Part shown: piece by piece, positions 1-11,000 of the stretch
How the letters are laid out: every line of letters starts with the position of its first letter
Numbering within the stretch: the first letter of the stretch is position 1
DNA from: Spirometra erinaceieuropaei
Lineage: Eukaryota; Platyhelminthes; Cestoda; Diphyllobothriidea; Diphyllobothriidae
DNA length: 64,000 bases
Direction of reading: 5' to 3'
NCBI GenBank assembly: GCA_902702965.1
Contig: CACRXP010000038.1
Span: forward strand, 1,243,238-1,307,237
Notes under the pieces: generated by a model
Database searches by the model: none
What the model saw: the letters and a program-made list of their open reading frames with translations, nothing else
Told to the model about the DNA's origin: nothing
Translations under genes and position numbers: made by a program

Positions 1-980
1 AGAAGACCGAGTTATCCCTTCATCCGGCAACCGTCTAAGCCACGGCTTTTATCACACCGTTCCAGCTGTCTAGGCGTCGTTGATCGGTATCATCCAGGTG
101 GGAGTCACCACTGTGAGTAAGCACATTTCTGAACCCGACGAAATTCCGCAGAAGCTACGTGACTGAAATCTGGCATCAGTCTAGTGGAGAAGTCTTATTT
201 TCTCCCCCTAGGACATTTGTTGATCACACGCCGCAGTAGTTTGACGCATTGGACCACCAAGCGCTGTCTCATTTCCAGGCCCCCGAAATGAAAAATCCTC
301 CGCAATCGGTTCCTTGTTCGAGACTCCTCTACCACGAGAAGATACATCTAGGTCTCTCTGAGAGGGTAATCAAATCGGTGTTCAATCAGTATGCATTCTC
401 CTAGTATTGGAAATCCAATAAGGCCTTTAAGCGGAGGTTTAAGGTGCGTCCTCTCCCTGTGGTCCAAGTTCAGTTCAGTCGACCTCCGGCATTCACGTGG
501 GTTAGGGACTACAACTACCCGCGAATACATGAGAACCCTCTGAAAACGCTTATAACGGCCTGTTTTCATGTTCAAACACCGAATATTACCTCAAACTCTT
601 ATCCCAAAACACTTTGATATTATTTCATAGTCATTTTACAACGCTGAGACCGACTCCATCCTCACTGTGGTCTTATTATGTATGGTGGAAGCTGTCTCGG
701 CACTGCCATAGAGGTTAATATCCACGGCCTTTCTCATTTCTGTCTCTTCTTGGTTTGCCGGCCGGTACTCTTATTTTACGTCACAATAGCAAACTATTAT
801 GGCATCTTGTCGCTTTTTAGTTTCCTCAGAAATTAGCTGCTAACTTGGAATGGATCAGTTTATAGTAAGGTCTATAGGCGCAGACAGAAGTCCGATGAAT
901 GATTATTTGGGCCAAAGTCCATCAGCCACAGCGGGATGACCACGTAATATTCATTTACTGTCGACAGGCAGCGGGCAGTA

Positions 981-1317
981 TATTTTGGCGTTAGAGGATA
1001 CCATACAAGCAGCACAGGTAGTCGTTAAAAGCCCAGACAGGCGTGTTTTGCCGATATTCTGCCGCTGCGTGGCACGGCTGCGAGGGGTTCGACTCTTCAG
1101 CGGGACCCCCAGCATTCCCCGTGTGCTTTCCGGCAGATACTCCAGTTTAGAAACTGTCGCTTGTCATGTTTATTCATCATGCTTTCATATTGTGAAACCA
1201 TCATCACAGTGTCTAAATTCAGCTAAACGCACAACACAGGTGTTATTTTAGCGTTACAAGGTAACATCCAAGCAGCACAGGTACTAGCTGAAAACCGAGC
1301 AGGGTGTGGCGGTACGC
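981..1317 (+). repeat. Two diverged copies of a ~65-bp segment
   Basis: Positions 981-1046 and 1244-1317 share the order TATTTT(G/A)GCGTTA, then AAGCAGCACAGGTA, then AAAA and a CAG/GCAGG-GTGT end. The copies are in direct orientation about 265 bp apart. The second copy runs directly into the dispersed repeat starting near 1306, so this may be the edge of a duplicated mobile element. Identity was judged by eye. Confidence 0.5.
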
Positions 1318-1502
1318 CTAGGGGCGACTCCGCCCGCGATAGCCACCTACTCCCTTCGACCTCCGGTCTTCTTGGCTCTATCTTGAAACTGGGTCCAGGT
1401 GGGGGAGGAGGAGAGAGTGCGGTAGATGCTGAGAAAGTCTACATTCACTACAGACTAATTCACGCGCAATTCACCGCGCCTGTTTCATCATGCTGTGGAG
1501 CA
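1306..1502 (+). repeat. Dispersed repeat family R, copy A
   Basis: This segment shares ordered blocks with 51540-51860 and 61740-62040. They are GGTACGCCTAGG near the left, CTCCGGTCTTCTTGG, CTGGGTCCAGGTGGGGGAGG, GAGAGTGCGGTAGATGCTG, then ATTCACGCGCAATTCACCGC and a right end resembling TGTGGAGCACACGGTG. No long ORF is conserved across the three copies, so it looks like a non-coding element such as a SINE or MITE-like repeat. I cannot name the family. There is no clear terminal inverted repeat or poly-A tail. Confidence 0.6.
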
Positions 1503-1731
1503 CACGGTGAGAATCGTTAGCAACGAAGGTCAGACTGCTCTGTTGGCACCACTCGGCTACAGAGATGGAAAATGCATGATTCTTCCGGCTTCGGTGGGGA
1601 CTATTTCCTTCAGTTTGTTGCAGTGCCGCTTTCTGGGATATTTTAATTCGCGTCCCGGTTACTTTATTACCTCCAAATTGGACCACCATTTTCCTGTTAG
1701 TCTCTCATTGGGACGACTCAATGAATTTTAG

Positions 1732-2013
1732 TGCCTACGTGAAGGCCGTAGATGCGGCGATCAAGTCAAATCAGTGGACTAAAGCGGCGGAAGTGCTGGA
1801 AAGCATTGAGGAGTCGAAAGCGGATGAAGTGGCTCCCTACTATCTGGAGTTGGCCAAGCACTACGCCAGGAACCGTGAATACTCCCGTGCAGAGTCGGCC
1901 TTCTTAAAGGCGCGAGCACCCAAGGAGGCCATCGAGATGTACACCAGCGCAGGCATGTGGGAACAGGCACACGCTCTGGCCTCCGAAAGCATGGATCCCA
2001 ATGATTTGACTGA
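1732..2013 (+). CDS. IFT172: IFT172 exon E1 (TPR region)
   Basis: Acceptor ATTTTAG ends at 1731. The exon reads [20 protein letters not shown] through [18 protein letters not shown] to MDPNDLT plus two bases of the next codon. Vertebrate IFT172 has the same helix pattern. The donor must be the GC at 2014-2015 (context GA|GCAAGT): only this phase joins to exon E2 and keeps the family spacing between the DL(T) and YL residues. The nearby GT at 2018 would put E2 out of frame. Confidence 0.85.
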
Positions 2014-5000
2014 GCAAGTTCATTCCCTCACTCCTTACTCCGTTAGTCTATTCTGATCTTGATCCTAAGGAAGCTGAGTTTGTGAATGGCTGCCATTGTG
2101 ATGCCATGAAGGTATGCCAAATTAACAAGGCCTCCGGCTGTTTCAGGTAGAAGTTCTCATAGCGGTTCATTTGGGCTTAGAAGTCGAAAATGATTATTAA
2201 CCCCTGGAAAAGCTGTAACAGCTTTCCCTGCCCACCTCTTTCCGTGGCATTTATGCCAGAAGAAGTGACTGTGAACGATTGATGCACAGCCACTGAGTCC
2301 GTTAGCCAACACCCGCACTGACTGAACGTTCGAATAGTTCACTAGGTTTATACTAGTGGAAATGCGATTCTCAGATAGCATGTCAAAAGAAGATGAAGCG
2401 TTCAACGTGAGAGGTTTATTTGAGGCCTAACGTTTCGAGTTATGATTTCGCCTACCCATTTACAGAGACCGCGGGGGTTTTCATTTGTGCTAACAAAAGA
2501 TTGGGCCACCTAATAGCATATGACTTAACTGCTGATCCAATAACAAGAGTCTTGGGTATGGATATACTCTCCCTTTCTCTTTCTTTCCCTCTCCCCCTCT
2601 CTCTCTGTATCTCTTCATGATATTCGGTTTATTGATTTTATGAACAATTTCAGCTGGATGGGTATCTGCGCCCCTGTTTCAAGTTTGTGAGCGTATGGTT
2701 TACTAAGCCCATGACGCCAGTTTCTCTAAGAATTTGATCCTACACCCAGTCCTTGTCGGGTGTGGACGGGCGCAAACTTCTGCTCCTCTCACAGGCTGAT
2801 CTAATTAGTGTGCATTTCAAGCTTGCTTTCAAAGGATGTACTAAGGATAGTTCCGAGGATAGGTGCCTGGATGGATCCCATATCATCACTATCAGTTTAA
2901 GTGTTATGAGGTAAAGCCTACATCACGAGAAGTTCCTGCACTTTAAAACAGACCATCGTGACGTTTCTTGAACGGACTTTTCCTTCCGGCCGCAAGAGGA
3001 GCTTTTTTTTTCCGGAAGCCATGCTACTCTTATAGTTTCCACTGTTATCATTTTTCCCAGAATGTACCTGCGTCAGGCCGAGCAGTTGGACAAAATGGGC
3101 AAACTGAAGGACGCTGAACGCCTCTATCTGACGGTGAAGAGAACGGACCGTGCAATGTCAATGTATAAGAACCACAGGCAGTACCGGGACATTATACGAC
3201 TCGTTCGAGCGCACAATCCCGATATCCTAGAACAGACCTACTTCAGGCTAGCGCAAGAACTGGAGCTTGAGGGAAATCTGCGACAGGCGGAGCAGTACTA
3301 CATGGAGGCAAGGAAAATTACTTTGCTTTTTTACTCATAAATACTTACTAATGATTAAGTTTAAGTAAGCACATATTTCTTTCACGTTTTATGCACATGG
3401 TCAAATTGCCAGGAAAGGTTCATCGGACTTTTATGGTCCTTGGCCTTAATGCACTTGTTTGATTTCGTGTTTTTCTGAAGGCTGGAGAATGGAAGTCCGC
3501 CATAAACATGTACCGAACGCGCGACCAGTGGGAAGAGGCCTTCCGGGTTGCTGGTGACTGCAAGGACCAGCCAGAGTTGCGTAAGCAAGTGGCTTTTCTC
3601 TGGGCCAAGCACTTGGGCAGTGACTCTGCTGTACGTCTGCTCAACCGCCTGGGTCTTCTGGACACTGCCATTGAGTACGCCACAGAACACTGCATCTTTG
3701 ACTTTGCCTTCGAGTTGGTCCGCGGCTGTGCTCCTGAAAAGATTGCCGATGTGCACAATAAGTATGCCATGTTCTTGGAAGACGAGGGAAAGTTTGCCGA
3801 GGCTGAAGAGGAATTCATAAAGGTAGGTCTCACACTCCATACAGTCTCTGAGAATTTAAGATATTTATCTCAAAATCATACAGTTTTCTGTAGGGCTAAG
3901 TTTGGACGCTAGTTTTTTTGGTGCAAAATCTGGAAATGCACGTGTAAATACGCGATGCTAAGAACCATATTTAGCATTCGTCAGCCTTACTGATTTGACG
4001 TATTTTCCATTCGGAAGCTAGCTGCTGCCCGAAGTTTGTCGGTAAATGAAATTAGAAAAAGAACGTGACGAAACGAAGGGCCTAGAAATGAAGAAAATAT
4101 GACATACACATCTTACCTCTGCCTTCGACATTATTCTCAGTCGTGGAGTTTTCGGTTGTCGCAGTTTTAATGCGCCAATCCGCTTTAATGGTCTTCTTTG
4201 GCTGAGGAACCACTGATAAGCTCCGCCTTCGTGTGATTTTAGGCAACTAGAATCTTGATAGGATAGTCCTACCAACACGCTTCTTTTTGTCACCTGAATG
4301 TGGGTTCAGATAAGGTAACAAAATGGGTTCTTTCCTACAGTCAGACCCGAGGACACATTATGCTCGCCGTAGCCCCGTTGGAACGCACCCAAACATTTCC
4401 CTTAACAGTATAAATTCACCTATCAGAAGAACCGTTAATCTACAGACCACCAATCACAGAGCTAGTCCACTAGGGAAAGTTAACTAAAACGGCTAGAAAG
4501 CCGATTATATGAACACAGTTTTTGAAGTTTTGAACGACTAACCAGTTATGTGGTATTAACTCGACTTTTCTTCTAGAAGTAGCAGCCGATATCTCTCTTG
4601 TCTTTGAATGCAGAAGTCGTCAGACGTGATTTCCTATTAAAAATGGACACGCGGCAAATACTGCTGCTTTCTGTAACGTATCTAGTCGGTATGCGCCACC
4701 CGTCCCAGTCTTTTGTGCATAGTGGTGTTGAGCCTGGTAGGCCTAGGGAGGTCAACGTTCCCGCCCATGGAATTGAAATTTTACAACCAAGTCAGTAGCA
4801 TGAGCAGTCCCTTTCTCGAGGTGTGTTGGCCTAAGCTGATTAAACCTGTGGTCAGCTCCACTAATGTGTTTCAAAAATTCTCATACTTTAGCAATCTGAT
4901 AACCTTTTTTACAACTAATGTTTAATCGTTCGAACCATATCACCACGAATCGCTCAGCTTTGCCAACCTGAACACATTTTGCTAAATGGCAAAGCATAGC

Positions 5001-8000
5001 GCGTCGTGTAAATGAAGAACTAGAGCTAAGAAATCAAGCAATATGTCTTAGCCAAACCGCTTTAAACGGAACTGGGTATCCACCACACGCTGTCTCCCAA
5101 AGCTTTGTAACCATAATGGCAGTGATAACATTGGTACTCACAGCAATAAGCATAATAAACAACAGCATCATCGTCGTCGTCATCATCATCATCATCATCA
5201 CCACCATCACCACCATCATCATCATCGTCATCATCAACAACAACAACATCGTGGCTCCCTAAGAAATGCCGTTCCGACAGCCACGTCATCCGCCAAATAG
5301 TTCTTTGCATGAATATGAGGCTTTCGCTTAACTCAGTTATTCATAGTCGGAAAACAGACGGGTCAACCTTATCTAACTCAATCACTGCAAGACTGATCTA
5401 TATCTACGGAAACAAACGTCTCCGTACTAACAAAAGTTATCACACTGACAGAGACGATCCTCCGTGAGATAACTCTATTGTTATATTCCAGCATCAAAGT
5501 TCCGCTTTGCTATTCTTCTGGAGGCGAAGTCGCAGAGACGGAACCAGCGCACTCAGGTCTTTAAATTGACTTGCATTCTCAGTACTTTGGTACTATCGAA
5601 GCATATCTACTATACAGTAGGTGGGCTAACTCATGGAATGTCGACCGAAATGCGTTTTCGTTTCGAAAAGATTGATTAAGTAGGGTTGTAAAACTAGTCA
5701 GCCTGCAACATAATTCTATAACAATGCAGTTTTCTCAGGATGCCTGCTTTCGAACGAACTTCCTTCTAACAACATGCAAAAACTACACTGTAAAGAATGG
5801 CTATTTAGGTAGCATGCATTTTCCTCATTGATTTTCGATACCTTTAAAAATTCATGGAAAACATGCATAAAAATATTCATTCTTTCGCGCATTCGGTAGA
5901 TAATTATGTCTTCTTTCAATCTTATTCCCTAAGGAAGGGCACAATTCGGTTTTCAAAAACTTTTCCAGTTCCCGAATAATTTTGAAACCGCTCTACCTTT
6001 ACACTTTGATTCAGGGTTTCGAAACTGCAGGCCGTATATTTTCCGCGTACGGAAAACCATACATTTCTCTACGGTACTAAAGGGGAACCATATAGGGTTC
6101 ATAAAATTTAGCAGTGGATTTGATCCATATTGTTAACTTCACAAGGCACATTGGCAACTGCAGAGACATGACGATTTATGAACAGCCATTTCATGGTATT
6201 TAAAATTCCCACAACTAGAAACTTTTTTAACACCAAATTATGAACGGAAAAACTGGTGTGTTCTTGACGCCAAAAACTTGGCAGCGCTGAGACGACAAAC
6301 TCCAAGCAGGGTCTGCATTTTGTGACGGGCGGTCAGTCTTGGTTAAGTTTTAAGTCCTTTTAGGGTTGAGCCAGCAAGTGTATCAGCTTGAAGCATGCTC
6401 ACAGACCAGTGGATGCTTCCAGTACGGTACTGCTAAAACCTCGGAGCGTTCGCTCGTTACCATGATTTTCTACGACTTTGCCCCCATCCCCTTTTCCTAT
6501 CGTTCTCTTGTTAAAATGCTTTGCCTCTTAACCGCAGTCTGGAAAAGCGCGGGAAGCAGTGCTGATGTATGTTCACAATCAGGACTGGGCCGCCGCTGCC
6601 CGAGTGGCCAGTGAACACGACCCCGAGAGCGTAAATGATGTCCTTCTTGGACAAGCTCGCATCGCTTTTCGGGAGAAGGACTTCTCTCTCGCGGAAGCCC
6701 TCCTGCTGCGCGCCCAACGACCAGACATGGCTGTTCGTGCCTACCGGGAAGCCGGTCTTTGGGAGGATGCACTCCGTGTGGCCCAGGCCTACCTGCCTAG
6801 TCGCGTGCAGGAACTTCAGGTAAGACCCTTTTCGGGAATTGCGATGCATTTTGGACCCAGACGGGAGAGAAACGTCCCTTATGATGCACACAACTCCCCC
6901 TCCCCCGTCAAGGCTCTTTGTTCACCCCTAGTGTCTCTATGATGCACGGAAGGAGACTGTGTTGCACACACACACACACACACCTCCCAGACGTCTACGT
7001 ACTGCAGACACCCAGAAGCCAGTCGCATGTCCATCGGATCCAGCCTACCTGGCCTTCTTCTCTAGCTGCATCGGTCTCTTTCGCCTGAACTGTAGAGATT
7101 TGACGGGATACCATCGTTAAATAGAGAAAGAGTTCTGGTGTAGGACCAACGCAGACAGCCAAGTTATTTCATCTAATATCTCAATCATGTAACCCACTCT
7201 GAATCCTCTGCAAGGAAAAGTTGTTTTTCACGACTGTTTCCTCATTGAGAGGAATTCTGAGGGTAACAGAGTTGGCTTCAGCTGTTTGCAAAGTCGGTAG
7301 TGGATGTTGCATGTGAAAGAGTCCTCACGTCCAGTAAATTGAGTTTTCGTGAACGCGAGTTTGATGTGATGGACTCAAGCAGTTCGAGAGTTTGAGGTCT
7401 GTGTTCGATATCCCATGTTTCTCTTACAGTGGCCAGGTAGACAGTGCCTTTTTAGGCTCAAAGCCGCCTCTAGTATATTTCGCCCTTAGTGTAGGCTTTA
7501 GAAGTGGATGTAGCATCATATCGCAAACATATGCTCAATCATCTCAGACTCAATATAATTTCCTATTGGCTTCACGGTCAGTATGACCTATTTGCCTTTG
7601 CCAGTCCCAGCCATTTGGGTGATAACTCTCTGATCCTCGAGAGTTTCCTCCCTGCACATCTTACTTGTTTTGTTCCCTCTAGTCCCTTTGTGAACTATAG
7701 TAATATATCGGTAAAACGTTAGTAGTCAAATGGCAACATTTTCGGTGGCTTCTTGTTCGGCCTGTTTAGTGGACTGTCGAGAGTTTACAGCCTTTTCACG
7801 ACGTGTGGCCCCTGGAGGTTTCAGTGGTGATGGGGACGTTGACTTCCCCATTTCAGAATTCTTTCCTGGCAAGATCATCCTCCACTATCCTGTACCTGGG
7901 TAAGGTTGCGCCTTGACCTTCCTTCGCAGGGGTTCGTGTTAGTAGGGCTCTTCGACTTTTGGTTGACATCCTCCCGCCAATTGGCGGGAAGGCGGGCTGG

Positions 8001-11000
8001 ACGGAGGAATCCGGGTAACTTCGCCGAAAGTTGTTATCCAGATCGGTTCCGTCGTAAGTCAACAGTTGGGCTTCTTTATTCGCGTTTACTGGATGCTCAA
8101 CTGCAGTTGCTTTCGGATGTTATCATCTTCAAGGTTAAGGGGATCTTCAAAACCATGAATCTCTAGTTGACTTGCTCCGAATATAGTAGAAAGGTTGACT
8201 TTAGGAATGATCAGCGGTCGGATCTTATTTCGTAGCCGTACCTGCAATGGACCAGCCGCAGCCTAACCCCTAACCCCAAACTCCAGTTCCTAACCTTAAC
8301 CCCTAACCCTAACCCCTAACCCGGACCCTTAACGCCTAATCCTTAACCCCAACCCCCTAACCTTAACTCCTAACGCTGACCCCTAACCCCAACCCCCAGC
8401 CTCTAACCCTAACGCCTGGCTTTGACCCTTAACACTAACCCCTAAACTTAACCCCTAGCCCTGACTCCTAACCCCTAACCACAGCCCCTAACCCCTAACA
8501 GGTGCGGCTACGAAATAAGGTCTGGCCTGATCAGCGTATCCAGGGTTGTTCTGAACAACAAGGTAGTCGCTCAGTCATGATTTGCGATTGCTGTCCAGAT
8601 AACCCAGCGTATTCACGCCAAAGCTGTATACTCTAAAACTGGTCTCACCGCTGCAGCAACCACTGCTGAGTATAAAATAATGCACGATATGACATGTTGG
8701 GTCGTCTGATGGATCGAGAATGGGTGGATCTAGGGCGGCTAAACGGCTTACAGATGCAGTTAAGAAACTTAGCGCACGAAGCTTGAGTTGTTCGGTTCTA
8801 GAAGATTCCAACGCTACCCCTTAAGCTCCTCCAACCAACTTTATGGTTGCTTATCGCCTAGTAATCCTGGAGGAAACACTAGAAGACTGCCAAATTCCAG
8901 ATCACAGCGGGTTATTGCTACATATCTGAAGCTCAGCTCTAATGGAGGCATTTGCGGAGGCATCGCTTCTTAAGCACGCCTTCCAGCACTTTACGTCAGC
9001 CACACCCTTCCAGAATTTAAAGTGGTTCCGGTCTGCGGTTAGGACCAACTGAATATATTGCGTCGTTCACCGCTCCATGAATACACACAGAAAAAAGGGA
9101 AGTAGCTCGACACGACAAAGACGCGGGAGGCACGAGCTGTGGAAACGCTGAGCAGTACTTTGCTCCAATATCCGCTTAGGAACGACCGCCTACTTGATAG
9201 AATCGAGCTCGTTCATCTATGAAACGGCCGCTTCGGTAGTTTTATTTACAACTGCTTGCGTATGGTACTTGATTCTCCACGAGGGATGAGGGGGCAAGAA
9301 ATTAACTCACTCATCGAACAGGCAGATGAGTGGAGGCCTATTTTTTCAAAATTAGAACTGCTGTATTGTCTTTTGCTCCCCTGATGTAAAGGAAGACTAC
9401 GAAGAGGAGAAGATGCGTTCTGCGCTGGGTTTAAAGGGCGCACAGAGTGCGGACAAGGGTTCACCCATTCGACACAGCTCTCTGCGATCGCAGCAAGACT
9501 TTGACCCCTCGGCCAATCCGCTGTTGAATCATGCGCGCCAGTTGGAGGCCCACGGGGAGCACCTGAAGGCGGTTGAGCAGTACCTGAAACTGACACCGGA
9601 GCTGCTGGGAGAGAGTGAGTCTGCTCATCCCTTGGACACCTGCGAACACGTGTGGGTTCACGCAGTCAACCTGGCCACGAAGTTCCTTGCTCCCGACAAT
9701 GCTGTCAAGGTCACCGAACTGGTTGCCTCTCGGCTCACACGACTGCAGGTATGTTTTGGTCAAGGACCGTACCGGAACAAATTAAGCCTACCTCTTATGT
9801 GACGAAGATTTGGCAGAGAAATTTGGGGTAGTCAATAAGTGGTAGGTGACCATTAAATAAATATAACTTTGAGGAAGGATAATTTTCCTGTACATTTTCA
9901 TTACATATTTTGAAAAAGAAAACCTCAGAACCCAGCTGCCACGTCTCAGTTATCGTCTAAATACTAATCATGCTATAGGCAGAATGGTATTACCGACAAA
10001 GACGAGGGAGACTGGAAAGGCCATTTCTGGCATATTAGCCATCATCAGCCAGTCATACCCAACCCCGAGGCGTGGAACACCTGGGGCTTGATCCCACGAT
10101 CTGTCATTTAGAAGTCCAACACCTCTAACCCCTGAGCCATGGGCTCATTGTCTTGTCGGTTGCGATCGGGAATATACAATGGTAGAGGGGCGTTCACTGA
10201 TCGTTTCTACGGAAATGGCTTGTCCCGTTGTGCCTTAGGGGCTTTCTCTGGAGCCCAAACGAGGAATATACAATGGAAGAGGGACGCATCTGACATTCCG
10301 TAGGGGCGCTAAGGGACTAATTTGTAGCAAAACTTTTTATAAGATTTCGCACTTCTTCCTTTCAACCATTGTGGCACCGACGGTCGATAATGCCATTCTG
10401 CCTATATCATGCGCCGCTGTGCGGCTGCTGGTTGGGCTCGAGAGAGAGCCCGTAAGACACAACGGAACGAGTGAGTTCCGTAAGAACGATCGGTGAGCGC
10501 CCCCTACCACTAATAATGCTCTTCAACACAAATTTACTTTAAATTCCTATCATAACTTCTGCCTTCAACTTTTTAACCTCCTGTCACCGAATCACAAACT
10601 CACCTTCTTATTTGAACCCCTAATCTTCCTAATACTCGGTGACAGCCAGAACTCGAGCCGCAAGAAACTGTGCGAACTGACAGGTTAACAAGACGGTGTC
10701 GACAGGCAAAAGAGTTTTATTTTGTTAATCCACCTTTTCATACATGGTCGTTAGCTGACATCATGTGTCTACTGGACTCTTGAACAGGATTAATTCGCGT
10801 CCTCCCTCGGATATAGAATATATAAATGCAGCCATCAAACCATACGCATCCGGTTTATGTGTTTTAGTTAGCTTTTTATCACATAAGCCAGATAGTGTTT
10901 GTTCGGTGGACTCGTAGCCCTGCCCCGCTCGCACCTAAACCTCCTCCTTCTCGGGAAAGCAGCCAAACCACGACAATACGAACCTGATCACCACTAATGA

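Larger units (their letters stand above)
1..1731. other. Intronic or intergenic sequence left of the first visible IFT172 exon
   Basis: No convincing coding exon was found here on either strand; the open frames are short and lack family signatures. The stretch most likely belongs to an IFT172 intron, because the first recognised exon begins mid-protein at 1732 with an acceptor AG at 1730-1731. It holds two related short segments (981-1046 and 1244-1317) and copy A of a dispersed repeat (about 1306-1502), listed separately. Confidence 0.5.
6820..9391 (+). other. IFT172 intron carrying a telomere-like array
   Basis: A 2.6-kb GT-AG intron. It contains a CA dinucleotide run (about 6964-6983) and the inverted-repeat-bounded CCCTAA-like array at 8209-8532. 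The remaining sequence shows no convincing exon. Confidence 0.6.

Noticed and set aside
3382..3840. Long minus-strand frames opposite IFT172 exon E3
   Set aside because: Antisense shadows of E3.
5062..5310. Minus-strand frames with long poly-Asp and poly-Met
   Set aside because: They are translations of the ATC/GTC trinucleotide microsatellite.
6497..6891. Long minus-strand frames opposite IFT172 exon E4
   Set aside because: They are shadow frames of a GC-richer coding exon and match no family.
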